The translations under genes and the position numbers were made by a program. Of a DNA stretch of 64,000 bases, positions 7,833-18,002 are shown in pieces. Each line of letters opens with the position of its first letter. Position 1 is the first letter of the stretch. The notes under the pieces were generated by a model. It was not told the origin of the DNA. It searched no databases and worked only from the letters and a program-made list of their open reading frames with translations. This stretch comes from Candidatus Pantoea haifensis (GTDB lineage: Bacteria; Pseudomonadota; Gammaproteobacteria; Enterobacterales; Enterobacteriaceae): contig JAGTWN010000004.1 of NCBI GenBank assembly GCA_018842655.1, positions 744,001-808,000 on the forward strand, given 5' to 3'.

Positions 7833-8780
7833 TCAATCCAGCAGCAAACGCGCAGTGGGATAATCCACTATCAACACCTTGACATAACCGCCGCGAAGCG
7901 CGCCGCGGATTGCATGGGCTTTGTCTTTGCCACCTGCCAGCGCCACCACCTGCGGACACTGTTTCACCTGGGCTAACTCCATGCCTATCACCGGATCTTC
8001 ATCGGCCCTGAGAACCGGCTCACCTGTGGCATCAAAGTAGTGCAGACAGATATCACCCACTGCGCCGCGTCCGGCCAGCGTGCGTAACATATTCTCGTCA
8101 TAGTAATTGCCAGAATTACGCAGCAGCGCCGACGGCTCTAAATCCCCGATTCCGACAATCGCCAGGCTGACTTCATCAAACTTGCGCAATACTTCTGCTA
8201 CTTCGACATTGGCCGACAGGCGCTGGCGATCGCTGACCGAGTGCTCAATAGACTGTGAAGGCAACAGCCAGGCCGGACAATTCAACAGGGCGGCCAGATT
8301 CTGCGTTAAAATGGTGGCCTGCACATTGCCGTTGGCACCGACACCGCCCAGCAGCTGAATCACACCTTTACAGGACGCATTCAGCGGATGCAGCGCATCG
8401 ACCATGGCGCGAATCGTCCCGCTCCAGGAAGAAATGCCGATCAATTCATCACTGCGCAAGCGCGTTTCCAGATAATGGGCTGCTGCCGAACCAATCGCCT
8501 GTTTAATTTGCAGTGCCGATGCATTGTCCGGGACATCAACCACAATGGCCTGCGGCAGGTTATAGGTTTGCTCGATCGCTTTTTCCAGATCGGGAAACAC
8601 ATTAGCCGGGGGCACCACGCTAATTTTGACCACACCTTCTTTCACGCTGCGATTCAGAATGCGTGAAACAAAAGATTGCGACAGTTTCAGCGATTCCGCT
8701 ATCGCTGACTGTTTCATCCCTTCGGCATAGTAAAGCGTGGCGATCTTCACCATGAGCCGTTGTTCGTCCTGTTTAGCCAT
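7833..8780 (-). CDS. SorC/DeoR-type sugar-binding transcriptional regulator
   Basis: 315 residues. An N-terminal helix-turn-helix (MKQSAIAESLKLSQSFVSRI, about 22-41) is followed by a SorC sugar-binding domain (phospho-sugar-isomerase-like fold, with LIGISSWSGTIRAM and VIQLLGGVGANGNVQ). The family also includes LsrR, DeoR of Bacillus and EryD; effectors are usually phosphorylated sugars. It is transcribed away from the sugar transport and catabolism genes starting at 8964, the usual place for a local regulator. Palindromes in the shared intergenic region are candidate operators. Confidence 0.88.
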   Translation of the reverse strand: MAKQDEQRLMVKIATLYYAEGMKQSAIAESLKLSQSFVSRILNRSVKEGVVKISVVPPANVFPDLEKAIEQTYNLPQAIVVDVPDNASALQIKQAIGSAAAHYLETRLRSDELIGISSWSGTIRAMVDALHPLNASCKGVIQLLGGVGANGNVQATILTQNLAALLNCPAWLLPSQSIEHSVSDRQRLSANVEVAEVLRKFDEVSLAIVGIGDLEPSALLRNSGNYYDENMLRTLAGRGAVGDICLHYFDATGEPVLRADEDPVIGMELAQVKQCPQVVALAGGKDKAHAIRGALRGGYVKVLIVDYPTARLLLD

Positions 8781-8830
8781 TCATTTTCCCTCTCTGATTC
8801 TGACCGGTATTGTTCACTAAGGCGCTAAAA

Positions 8831-8855
8831 ATCACAATGTCGGACAAATTGTGAT
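8831..8855. promoter_or_regulatory. palindrome ATCACAAT-N9-ATTGTGAT, candidate operator or CRP-like site
   Basis: A perfect 8-base inverted repeat lies between the divergent regulator and transporter genes. The TCACA/TGTGA halves recall CRP sites, but the spacer is 9 bases between ATCACAAT halves, so a SorC-type operator is equally possible. Confidence 0.5.
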
Positions 8856-8913
8856 CGTTTTCGCTTTTTAATCATCGGGCATTGGACGGCATTCAAAGGC
8901 GAGTGCATAGTCA

Positions 8914-8949
8914 GTTTGAATATAAAGTCGCATTTGAATATTTATTCAA
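8914..8949. promoter_or_regulatory. AT-rich operator region upstream of the transporter genes
   Basis: Two copies of TTTGAATAT occur at 8915-8923 and 8933-8941. The second is part of the perfect 16-base palindrome TTGAATATTTATTCAA (8934-8949), ending 14 bases before the start codon at 8964. A related palindrome lies upstream of the transketolase gene at 13201. Confidence 0.55.
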
Positions 8950-8960
8950 GCGGAGAATAA

Positions 8961-9905
<945 letters not shown>

Positions 9906-9917
9906 AGCGGAGAGCGC

Positions 9918-10523
9918 ATGAAGCGAATGCAGGCTGTAATGGGCGCAGTGACGCTGATGTTACTGAGCGCCTGCACCGTTGTGGATTTGGACGCAGAGGG
10001 TAAGCCAGTAATACCTAAAGATCCCAACGCCAAACCGAGCTATACCCGTCAAACCCCGCAGCAAATAGCGGAGGAGAACTGGCAATCCCGGGTGGTGACA
10101 ACGGCAAACGATCATGCGCTGAGCTGGGCTGATATGGAGACAAAAAGCCAGACGGTAAAAGCAGGCACCAATGAAAGTGTCTTTGTGCGTGCCAGCGGCA
10201 CCGTGAGTGCCTTCAATGACAGCAACAACCGCGAACGCACGCTGACTCTGACCATTAATGGTAAGCCGGTCGCTGTCAGTGTAGGCCCGGTGATACGCAG
10301 CAATGCTATTCGTGATGCTGCGGGTTTCCGCTTCGAAGAGTTCACTAATCAGGTGCAGTACGCGCAGCTAACCAAAGCGTTGAACCGCCATGCGGTGAAG
10401 CAACTGCCAGCCGTGGACGCCAGCTGGATCAACAAACCGGTGCAGGCGCTACTGGCGGTCACGATGGAACAGGGTCGTGTTGATGATGTTGTGGCGGTCG
10501 AGCTGAAACAGGGGACACCCTAA
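9918..10523 (+). CDS. DUF2291 family lipoprotein
   Basis: 201 residues. The N-terminus is a lipoprotein signal (MLLLSAC, Cys at about 19). The body, with EENWQSRVVTTANDHALSW and FRFEEFTNQVQYAQLTKALN, matches DUF2291. Members of this family are typically found with ribose-type sugar ABC transporters, with no settled function. It lies 12 bases after the binding protein gene and overlaps the ATPase gene by one base (TAATG), so it is translated as part of the transport operon. A periplasmic accessory role in uptake is plausible but unproven. Confidence 0.85.
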   Translation: MKRMQAVMGAVTLMLLSACTVVDLDAEGKPVIPKDPNAKPSYTRQTPQQIAEENWQSRVVTTANDHALSWADMETKSQTVKAGTNESVFVRASGTVSAFNDSNNRERTLTLTINGKPVAVSVGPVIRSNAIRDAAGFRFEEFTNQVQYAQLTKALNRHAVKQLPAVDASWINKPVQALLAVTMEQGRVDDVVAVELKQGTP

Positions 10524-12037
10524 TGCACGATGACATTATTCTTCAGGCATCCGCGATAACGATGCTGTTTCCCGGCACGCTGGCGCTGGATCGGGTCGAT
10601 TACCGCGTCTGGCGCGGCAAAGTCAACGTCATTATTGGCGAAAACGGAGCCGGAAAATCCACCCTGATGAAGATTCTCGCCGGCGTTCAGCAGCCTACCC
10701 GTGGCGAGCTGACGCTCAACGGGGAAAAAGTGGTGCTGCACAGCACGCGCGATGCTGCCCGTCACGGTATTGGTATGGTGCATCAGGAACTCAATCTGTT
10801 TGAAAACCTGTCGGTGGCAGAAAATCTGTTTTTAGGGCGCGAAATCCAGAAGGGCCTGTGGCCAATCAACGAAGCGGAACAGGCGCGGCGCACCGCCGCG
10901 CTGATGCAGCGCCTCGATCAACAAATATCCCCAAAAGAGCGCGTCGGTAATCTGAAAGTGGGGCAACAGCAACTGGTTGAGATTGCCAGGGCGCTGGCTG
11001 AAGACGCCGATATTTTGATTCTCGACGAACCAACATCGGCGCTGAGTAAAACGGAAGTGGAAATTCTGTTTCGCGTCATTCGTGAACTGACGCGGCAAGG
11101 GGTTTCGATCATCTATATCTCACACCGGCTGGAAGAGCTGATGGCGATTGGTGACGTGATCACGATCCTGCGCGATGGTCGTTTTCAGGCGGAAGCAAAA
11201 GTCAGTGACATTGACGTGCCGTGGATCGTGCGCGAAATGCTGGGCAGTGAACCAGTGACTAATTTTTTGCCGGAAGAGCGCGACGTTGGCGCGCCGATGC
11301 TTGAGGTGCAGCACATCACCTGCGTCAGTCCAAACGGCAACACGCTGGTGGATGATGTCAGCTTTCAGGTGCGGGCGGGTGAAATCGTCGGTATTTACGG
11401 CCTGATGGGCGCGGGCCGCACGGAATTGTTTGAATGCCTGCTGGGCAGTGAACGCAATTATCTCGGCAAAATTTGGCTCGACAGCAAGCCGCTACCCACT
11501 CGTTTGCCTACTGCGGAACGGATCCGTATGGGGATGAGCCTGGTACCGGAAGATCGCAAACGTGCCGGCATTTTTCCGGTCTCTTCGGTAGCGACCAACC
11601 TCACAATCGCCAGCTTATGGCGGCGTTTGACGCATCGCTTCGCCATTGCCCAGCAGGAAGAGCAGCAGGCAGTTGCCAGCACGGTGGGCAATCTGGCTAT
11701 CAAAGTCTCCTCGCCGGAGGTTGCAATCAGCGCCCTGAGTGGCGGCAACCAGCAGAAAGTGGTCATTGGACGCTCATTGCTGACGAATCCACGCCTGTTG
11801 CTGCTGGATGAGCCAAGTCGCGGCATTGATGTGGGCGCAAAGGCAGAAGTGTTTCGCATGATGGTAAAACTATCGCAGCAGGGTATTGCGGTGCTGTTTT
11901 CAACCTCCGATCTCAAAGAAATTATGGCCGTGGCTGACCGCATTCTGGTGATGTCCGGCGGCAAACTTACCGCTGATATTCCGCGCGCTCAGGCGGAAGA
12001 ATCAGCACTGGTTAAAGCAAGTGCGCAGGGGTTTTAG
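10523..12037 (+). CDS. sugar ABC transporter ATP-binding protein (RbsA/XylG type)
   Basis: 504 residues, two fused nucleotide-binding domains as in all ribose-type importers. Domain 1 has Walker A GENGAGKST (about 39-47), then VGQQQLVEIARAL and the Walker B ILILDEPTSAL. Domain 2 has a degenerate P-loop region (GLMGAGRTELF), LSGGNQQKVVIGR and LLLDEPSRGID. It powers uptake at the inner membrane. Start overlaps the DUF2291 stop by one base and the stop lies 2 bases before the permease start, so the genes are tightly coupled. Confidence 0.93.
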   Translation: MHDDIILQASAITMLFPGTLALDRVDYRVWRGKVNVIIGENGAGKSTLMKILAGVQQPTRGELTLNGEKVVLHSTRDAARHGIGMVHQELNLFENLSVAENLFLGREIQKGLWPINEAEQARRTAALMQRLDQQISPKERVGNLKVGQQQLVEIARALAEDADILILDEPTSALSKTEVEILFRVIRELTRQGVSIIYISHRLEELMAIGDVITILRDGRFQAEAKVSDIDVPWIVREMLGSEPVTNFLPEERDVGAPMLEVQHITCVSPNGNTLVDDVSFQVRAGEIVGIYGLMGAGRTELFECLLGSERNYLGKIWLDSKPLPTRLPTAERIRMGMSLVPEDRKRAGIFPVSSVATNLTIASLWRRLTHRFAIAQQEEQQAVASTVGNLAIKVSSPEVAISALSGGNQQKVVIGRSLLTNPRLLLLDEPSRGIDVGAKAEVFRMMVKLSQQGIAVLFSTSDLKEIMAVADRILVMSGGKLTADIPRAQAEESALVKASAQGF

Positions 12038-12039
12038 GC

Positions 12040-13143
12040 ATGAAATCACATCAGGCAGTGGCGCTGGCTACGCAACCCGCGAAAGCGTTTAACTCACGTG
12101 AAGGTTTTCTGTTGCTGCTATTGAAGCTGCGCACTTTTATTGCGTTGATTTTAATTGTCGGCTTTTTCTCCATTACCGTCCCGGATTTCCTCGCGCTTGG
12201 CAGCATGGTGATTATGGTTAAGCACATTGCTATCAATGCTTTTTTGGCGCTGGGCATCACCTTTGTGATTATTACCGCCGGTATCGATCTTTCGATCGGT
12301 GCCACGCTCGGATTATGCGGCATGATCGCCGGTTGGCTGATCACCAAAGGCATTGTGCTGCCGATGTTTGGCATCGCTATCTTTCCCAGCGTCTGGCTGA
12401 TTGTGCCGATTGTGTTGCTGACTGGCGCGCTCATTGGTGCCGGTAACGGCTGGATCATCACACGTTACAACGTCGCGCCGTTTATTTGCACGCTTGGCAC
12501 TATGTATATCCTGCGGGGCGCAGCAATGCTCACCTCAGGCGGCGAAACTTTTCCAGGCTTACAGGGTAATCCCCAACTCGGTAATACCGGTTTTGACAAG
12601 ATTGGTGCAGGCAATTTTCTCGGTTTGCCTTACGCCATCTGGATGATGATCGTGCTGGCGCTGATTATCGCCTACATTGCCCGTCGACTGCCGTTTGGCC
12701 GCCAGGTTTACGCGATTGGCGATAATGAACGAGCCGCTGAACTTTCAGGGGTGAAAACCAAACAGGTCAAAATTCTGGTGTATACGCTTTCCGGTTTTTG
12801 CGCCGCGATTGCAGGCATTGTGGTGTCGTCGCAACTGGTGGCGAGCCATCCGGCTAACGGTACAGCGTTTGAGATGAACGCCATTGCTGCGGTGGTATTA
12901 GGCGGCACCTCATTAGCTGGCGGACGCGGCACCATTCTGGGCACGCTGGTTGGCGCATTCGTCATTGGTTTTCTGGCGGATGGCTTGATCATGATGGGTG
13001 TCAGTGAGTTCTGGCAAATGGTGATCAAAGGCATCGTGATCATTATTGCCGTCATCATTGATCAGACGCAAAACCGTATGCAGCAGAAAGCGGCGGTAGT
13101 CGCTCAGAAAGCCCTGATTGAGGAGAGTGAAACGAAGCCCTAA
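12040..13143 (+). CDS. sugar ABC transporter permease (RbsC type)
   Basis: 367 residues, slightly longer than RbsC because of an N-terminal cytoplasmic tail of about 25 residues. Eight to ten hydrophobic segments are visible. The family motif ITAGIDLSIGATLGLCGM and the EAA-like cytoplasmic loop (YAIGDNERAAELSGVKTKQVK, then VLGGTSLAGGRGTILGT) identify a BPD_transp_2 permease. It forms the inner-membrane channel with the ATPase and binding protein encoded just upstream. Confidence 0.92.
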   Translation: MKSHQAVALATQPAKAFNSREGFLLLLLKLRTFIALILIVGFFSITVPDFLALGSMVIMVKHIAINAFLALGITFVIITAGIDLSIGATLGLCGMIAGWLITKGIVLPMFGIAIFPSVWLIVPIVLLTGALIGAGNGWIITRYNVAPFICTLGTMYILRGAAMLTSGGETFPGLQGNPQLGNTGFDKIGAGNFLGLPYAIWMMIVLALIIAYIARRLPFGRQVYAIGDNERAAELSGVKTKQVKILVYTLSGFCAAIAGIVVSSQLVASHPANGTAFEMNAIAAVVLGGTSLAGGRGTILGTLVGAFVIGFLADGLIMMGVSEFWQMVIKGIVIIIAVIIDQTQNRMQQKAAVVAQKALIEESETKP

Positions 13144-13175
13144 TCTCTTCAACGGACGTTAAGCAGCACAGGGAG

Positions 13176-13212
13176 CAGTGACCCCTTTTTTCACTGTTAT
13201 GAATATATATTC
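13176..13212. promoter_or_regulatory. hairpin and palindromic operator candidate before the catabolic genes
   Basis: In the 98-base gap after the permease, a CAGTGA/TCACTG hairpin (arms 13176-13181 and 13191-13196) is followed by the perfect palindrome GAATATATATTC (13201-13212). The palindrome resembles the one upstream of the binding protein gene, which suggests a second, co-regulated promoter or an internal control point. Confidence 0.45.
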
Positions 13213-13241
13213 GAAAGCGATTTAAAATTCAGGGGTGGAGT

Positions 13242-14071
13242 ATGAATCCTTTTAATCTTTCGGTGGATGCGTTGCAGCGCAAGGCACGCGCTGTTCGCCG
13301 TCGCATTATTCTGCTGAATGCAGGTAGTCCGGCTGGCGGCCATACGGGGGCCGATTTGTCACCGGTGGATATTTTGACCGCGCTCTATTTCCGCATCCTT
13401 AATTGCGCATCGGATCGCACCGAAGACGATCAGCGGGATATTTATATTCAGTCGAAAGGCCACGCCGTTGGCGGCTATTACTGCGTGCTGGCCGAAGCGG
13501 GCTATTTCCCTGTTGACTGGTTGCCAACCTACCAGCATGCCGATTCTCACTTACCGGGTCATCCGGTCCGGCAAAAAACGCCGGGCGTTGAGCTTAATAC
13601 GGGCGCACTGGGACACGGTTTGCCAGTCGCAGTGGGCATCGCGATCGCGGCGAAAAAGATAACAGCACGCGCCGCATTTTTGTGGTCACCGGCGATGGCG
13701 AACTGGCTGAAGGCAGTAACTGGGAAGCGGCGCTGGTGGCTGCCCATTACGGTCTCGATAACCTGATCATCATTAACGACAAAAACAAACTGCAACTGGC
13801 TGGCACCACCCAGGAAATCATGAACTCCGATCCGCTGCCGCAAAAATGGCGTGCTTTTGGGCTGGAGGTCACTGAATGCAGCGGCAATGACATGGCATCG
13901 GTCGTCGGGACGATCGAAAACCTGCCTAAAACCGGTAAGCCGCAGGTGATTGTGGCGCATACCGAAAAAGGGTTCGGCATCTCCTTCATTCAGAGTAAAC
14001 CCGAATGGCATCACCGCGTACCCAAAGGAGACGAGATTGACCTGGCAATGGAGGAGTTAAAAGATGAGTAA
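13242..14071 (+). CDS. transketolase N-terminal subunit (candidate apulose-4-phosphate transketolase A); frameshifted
   Basis: The thiamine diphosphate-binding half of a split transketolase: HTGADLSPVDILTALYF, SKGHAVGGYY, NTGALGHGLPVAVGIAI and the ThDP motif TGDGELAEGSNWEAA followed by IINDKN. The frame breaks at the A5 run 13653-13657; one extra A restores IAAKKDNSTRR and a normal subunit of about 276 residues. It overlaps the C-terminal subunit gene by 8 bases. Two-subunit transketolases beside an FGGY kinase and an aldose/ketose isomerase are the layout reported for the D-apiose transketolase route (AptA/AptB). The substrate is inferred from context. Confidence 0.82.
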
Positions 14072-15014
14072 TGCACAACATCTGGCAAATGTGATGGTGA
14101 CGGCGTTCATTGATGCCGTAAATCGCGGGATCGATTTGATACCAGTGGTTGCCGATTCCACCTCAACTGCCAAAATTGCTCCCTTTATTAAGGCGTTCCC
14201 CGATCGCCTGGTGAATGTCGGTATCGCGGAACAAACCCTGGTGGGCACAGCCGCCGGACTGGCATTAGCCGGAAAGGTCGCTGTGACCTGTAACGCCGCG
14301 CCGTTCCTGGTCTCGCGTGCCAACGAACAGGTGAAAGTGGATGTCTGCTACAACAATACCAACGTTAAGTTGTTTGGTCTGAATGCCGGGGCCAGCTACG
14401 GCCCACTCGCCAGCACCCATCACAGTATTGATGATATCGCTGTGATGCGCGGCTTCGGTAACATTGAAATCTATGCGCCTTCCTGCCCACTCGAATGTCG
14501 GCAAATTATTGATTATGCACTGGAACATCAGGGGCCGGTTTACATTCGCCTTGATGGTAAAGATCTGCCGCAGCTGCATGATGAGAACTACCGGTTTAAA
14601 CCGGGCCAAATCGACCCACTGCGTGCAGGTCATGATATTGCGCTGGTGGCGATGGGCTCAACAGTTCACGAGGCGGTTAACGCGGCGATGCAACTGGCTG
14701 AACAAGATATTTCAGCCGGTGTGATCGCCATTCCATCGATTCGACCTTGTGATACCCAACAGCTGCGCAACCTGTTAAATCACTATCCAGCCGTCATTAC
14801 CCTTGAAGAGCATAACGTTAGCGGAGGTGTCGGCAGCCTGGTCGCGGAAGTCTTAGCTGAAGGCGGCTGTGGCATTTCACTCTTACGCCTGGGGATCCCG
14901 GACGGAGAATACGCGATTGCAGGCGATCGCGCGTCAACCCGGGCGCATCACGGCATTGATGCCGCCAGCGTCGTCAACAGTGCAGTGCGCATCTGCACAG
15001 GAGCGTCAACATGA
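14064..15014 (+). CDS. transketolase C-terminal subunit (candidate apulose-4-phosphate transketolase B)
   Basis: 316 residues carrying the pyrimidine-binding and C-terminal transketolase domains: VGIAEQTLVGTAAGLALAGK contains the catalytic Glu of the ThDP site, and VYIRLDGKDLP and HNVSGGVGSLVAEVLAE are typical of DXS/transketolase C-domains. It would pair with the preceding subunit to form an active site at their interface. In the proposed pathway the pair transfers a glycolaldehyde unit from apulose 4-phosphate to glyceraldehyde 3-phosphate. The start lies inside the previous gene and the end overlaps the kinase gene by ATGA. Confidence 0.88.
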   Translation: MSNAQHLANVMVTAFIDAVNRGIDLIPVVADSTSTAKIAPFIKAFPDRLVNVGIAEQTLVGTAAGLALAGKVAVTCNAAPFLVSRANEQVKVDVCYNNTNVKLFGLNAGASYGPLASTHHSIDDIAVMRGFGNIEIYAPSCPLECRQIIDYALEHQGPVYIRLDGKDLPQLHDENYRFKPGQIDPLRAGHDIALVAMGSTVHEAVNAAMQLAEQDISAGVIAIPSIRPCDTQQLRNLLNHYPAVITLEEHNVSGGVGSLVAEVLAEGGCGISLLRLGIPDGEYAIAGDRASTRAHHGIDAASVVNSAVRICTGAST

Positions 15015-16498
15015 GGGAACCGCTGATCCTGGCAATTGATGAAGGCACCACCAACGCGAAAGCCATTGCGGTTGATCGTCAGGGCCGTGTCGTGGCGCGT
15101 GGAAGTCAGAGCCTGACGCTGGAACATCCGCATCCGGGACTGGCAGAGCAGGATCCACTGGCCATTTGGCTGGCAGTGAAACAGGCGACTATTCAGTGTC
15201 TGGCACAATGTCAGGGCGCAACCGTGACAGCCGTGGCGATCAGCAACCAGCGTGAATCGGTACTGATTTGGCAACGCCGTGACGGCAAACCCCTGACCCC
15301 GCTGGTGAGCTGGCAGGATCGCCGCTCTGAAGCTTTTTGCCGCGAGCTGCATCAGGCGGGCAAAGCGCCACGTATTACTGGCCTGACCGGGCTTGCGGTT
15401 GATCCGATGTTTCCCGCCGCCAAACTCACCGGGATGCTGGCGGCGATCCCGGATGGCGCATCGCGTGCGGCCGCAGGCGAGTTATGTATCGGCACGGTTG
15501 ACAGCTGGCTCACCTGGCAATTAACCGCGGGGACCAGTTTCGTCACCGATCATGCCAATGCCGCACGCACCCAGCTTTACAGTTTACACACCCACGACTG
15601 GGACGATGAACTGCTGGCGCTGTTTCATCTGCCACGAGCCGCTCTTCCCGTTATTACCTCATCGGCCAGCGAGCAAGGCGTAGTGAAGGTCGATGATATT
15701 CCAGGCTTAGCCCCCGGCACGCCAATTTTGGCGCGTATCGGCGACTCGCATGCCGCGTTGCAGGCCCAACGACGTGGCGATGCCGAAGTGGTCAAGGCCA
15801 CCTATGGCACAGGCTCATCGCTGATGATGTCAATGGCCATGCCGCTGATGACGGAAAATGGTCTGAGTACCACCGTGGCTTGGCATGACGGTCAGCTTCG
15901 CTTTGCGTTCGAAGGCAACATTACCCATACCGGTTCCGGGGCGGCCTGGCTGGGAAAAATGCTCGGTATTCATGACCCACGGCAACTGACCGCGCTGGCG
16001 GAAAGCACCTCAGACAATCAGGGCATCTATTTTGTCCCGGCGCTGTCAGGTCTTGGCGCGCCCTGGTGGGATCTCAAAGCGCGTGGCCTGGTCTGTGGGC
16101 TGACCGACGCCGCCACACCGGCCGTATTAGCGCGCGTGGCGCTGGAGTCGGTTACTTTTCAAATTGCCGATGTATTTTTTGCCATGGAAGAAGCCAGTGG
16201 TCAGCAGCTTCCTGCGCTGTGTGTTGACGGCAGCGCCACAGAAAACAGCTGGCTAATGCAGTTGCAGGCGGATGTGTTGCAGCGTCCCCTTCAGCGCGTG
16301 CCCACCGCCGAAGTTTCGGCGCTTGGCGCTGCCTTGCTGGCGGGAAAAGTATTGGGCTGGTGGCAGCAGGGCAGTGAAATGCAGGCGCTGCAAGGTGGTA
16401 GCGTCATTATGCCGCGTGAACAACATGCGCAGACCATGCAGGAAAACTATAAAGGCTGGCTCGACGCGGTTGCCCGTTGCCGTTATCAGCCACAATAA
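15011..16498 (+). CDS. FGGY family carbohydrate kinase (candidate D-apulose kinase)
   Basis: 495 residues with the ribokinase-unrelated hexokinase/actin fold: phosphate-1 motif AIDEGTTNAKA (about 8-18), substrate region SNQRES and SWQDRRSEAF, then GTVDSWLTWQL, and the FGGY C-terminal adenosine region SALGAALLAG. It resembles the glycerol/xylulose kinase group. It would phosphorylate a keto sugar made by the isomerase encoded next, using ATP in the cytoplasm. The ATGA overlap with the transketolase gene shows operon membership. The exact substrate is inferred from context. Confidence 0.88.
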   Translation: MREPLILAIDEGTTNAKAIAVDRQGRVVARGSQSLTLEHPHPGLAEQDPLAIWLAVKQATIQCLAQCQGATVTAVAISNQRESVLIWQRRDGKPLTPLVSWQDRRSEAFCRELHQAGKAPRITGLTGLAVDPMFPAAKLTGMLAAIPDGASRAAAGELCIGTVDSWLTWQLTAGTSFVTDHANAARTQLYSLHTHDWDDELLALFHLPRAALPVITSSASEQGVVKVDDIPGLAPGTPILARIGDSHAALQAQRRGDAEVVKATYGTGSSLMMSMAMPLMTENGLSTTVAWHDGQLRFAFEGNITHTGSGAAWLGKMLGIHDPRQLTALAESTSDNQGIYFVPALSGLGAPWWDLKARGLVCGLTDAATPAVLARVALESVTFQIADVFFAMEEASGQQLPALCVDGSATENSWLMQLQADVLQRPLQRVPTAEVSALGAALLAGKVLGWWQQGSEMQALQGGSVIMPREQHAQTMQENYKGWLDAVARCRYQPQ

Positions 16499-16515
16499 CT
16501 TTTCGGAGCAGAGCA

Positions 16516-17949
16516 ATGTCAAAACTTCCTGAGCAGTTAACGTTCGGCATTATTATTGGTAACCGGGGCTTTTTTCCCAGCTATCTGGTTGGTGAGGCGC
16601 GCCAGCAGGCGGTGGCGCTGTTTGAAAAACTGAATATCAACACCGTGATGCTCAATGAGTCACAAACCAGTCTGGGCGGTGTCGAAACGCGCCAGGAGGC
16701 AAAAGTCTGTGCGGCGCTGTTCCGCCAGCATCGTGACGCGATCCATGGCATTGTGGTGCTGTTGCCGAATTTTGGCGATGAGAAAGCTATCGCCGAAGCG
16801 ATTCGCCTTTCCGGGTTAAATGTGCCGGTATTAGTGCAGGCGGAGCAAGATAATCTCGACAAGATGGGACTGGCAACGCGCCGGGATAGCTTCTGCGGCA
16901 AGATTTCGCTGTGCAATAACCTGCGGCAATATGGCATTCCCTTCACCTTAACTACCCAGCACGTATGCGCCTTAAGTGGCGAATTGTTCATGCAGGATCT
17001 TCAGCGATTCGCCCAGTTATGTCGCGTCGTCAACGCCATGCGTCGGGTGCGCGTCGGGGCGATAGGTGCCCGCCCGGCGGGATTCAACACCGTGCGTTAC
17101 AGCGAAAAGCTGTTGGAAAAAATGGGTATTGCGGTGGAAACGCTCGATCTTTCAGAGATATTCAGTCGTATCAAACATCTGCGTGATGATGATATTCGCG
17201 TGGCTGAAAAGCGTGACATTCTGGAAGCCAATGCGGATGCGCGCGCTATTCCGTCTGAAAAGCTGCAAACCATGGCAAAACTGTTTGTGGTGATCAGCGA
17301 ATGGGTAAATGACAACGATATTGATACCACAGCGATTCAATGCTGGACATCGTTACAGGAAAACCTTGGCATTAACGTCTGTTCAATCATGAGCGTGATG
17401 TCAGGTCAACTGATGCCAAGCGCCTGTGAAGTTGACGTGATGGGGGCGCTTTCGATGTATGCGCTGGCCAGTTGTTCCCTGAGTCCCGCTTCTCTGGCGG
17501 ACTGGAATAACAATTTCGGCGACGATCGCGATAAATGCGTACTGTTTCACTGCGGTAACTTTGCCAGCGCCAGTCTGGACTCGCCGACCATGGGGACAGC
17601 CGATATCATTGGCACTACGGTAGGTAAAGAAAATACCTGTGGCGCGGTACATGGACGAATGAAAAGCGGTGATTTGACCTATTTTCGCCTCTCTACCGAT
17701 GATTTCAGCGGGGAGATTAAAGCCTATGTGGGAGAGGGGAGATCAGTAGACGATCCGCTTGATACGGTGGGCTGTCGTGCTGTGATTCAGGTTCCCCAAC
17801 TGGAAACATTACTGGCGTGGATTTGCCGCAACGGCTTTGAACACCACGTGGCGATGAATCACTCTGCTACCGCCGCGGTACTTCAGGAAGCCTTCAGCAA
17901 TTACTTAGGGGTAAATTGTTATCACCATCAACAGACGGGGATGATGTAA
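16516..17949 (+). CDS. L-fucose/L-arabinose isomerase-like protein (candidate D-apiose isomerase)
   Basis: 477 residues from ATG 16516 after CGGAGCAGAG; an upstream in-frame start at 16477 lies within the kinase gene and is less likely. The domain order matches the FucI/AraA family: an N-terminal Rossmann-like part (GIVVLLPNFGDEKAIAEA), a middle part (VGAIGARPAGFNTVRYSEK) and a C-terminal part with ACEVDVMGALSMYAL, VLFHCGNFA and GRMKSGDLTYFRLS. The Glu/Asp/His of these motifs form the Mn2+ site in relatives. It would convert an aldose to a ketose. It is last in the operon and followed by a strong hairpin. Confidence 0.85.
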   Translation: MSKLPEQLTFGIIIGNRGFFPSYLVGEARQQAVALFEKLNINTVMLNESQTSLGGVETRQEAKVCAALFRQHRDAIHGIVVLLPNFGDEKAIAEAIRLSGLNVPVLVQAEQDNLDKMGLATRRDSFCGKISLCNNLRQYGIPFTLTTQHVCALSGELFMQDLQRFAQLCRVVNAMRRVRVGAIGARPAGFNTVRYSEKLLEKMGIAVETLDLSEIFSRIKHLRDDDIRVAEKRDILEANADARAIPSEKLQTMAKLFVVISEWVNDNDIDTTAIQCWTSLQENLGINVCSIMSVMSGQLMPSACEVDVMGALSMYALASCSLSPASLADWNNNFGDDRDKCVLFHCGNFASASLDSPTMGTADIIGTTVGKENTCGAVHGRMKSGDLTYFRLSTDDFSGEIKAYVGEGRSVDDPLDTVGCRAVIQVPQLETLLAWICRNGFEHHVAMNHSATAAVLQEAFSNYLGVNCYHHQQTGMM

Positions 17950-17958
17950 AGATCCTCA

Positions 17959-17993
17959 TCCCAGCCTTCTCCTGCAAACGGGAAAGGCTGGGA
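17959..17993. terminator. strong hairpin between convergent genes
   Basis: A perfect 10-base inverted repeat (TCCCAGCCTT / AAGGCTGGGA) with a 15-base loop closes the sugar operon and faces the MscS gene ending at 18003. There is no long T-run. Confidence 0.6.
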
Positions 17994-18002
17994 CGATGTT
18001 AA

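Noticed and set aside
13559-14014. Long antisense frame opposite the transketolase gene
   Set aside because: A shadow of the high-GC3 coding strand; no ribosome site or domain, and the plus strand encodes clear transketolase motifs. The same applies to many antisense frames in the window.
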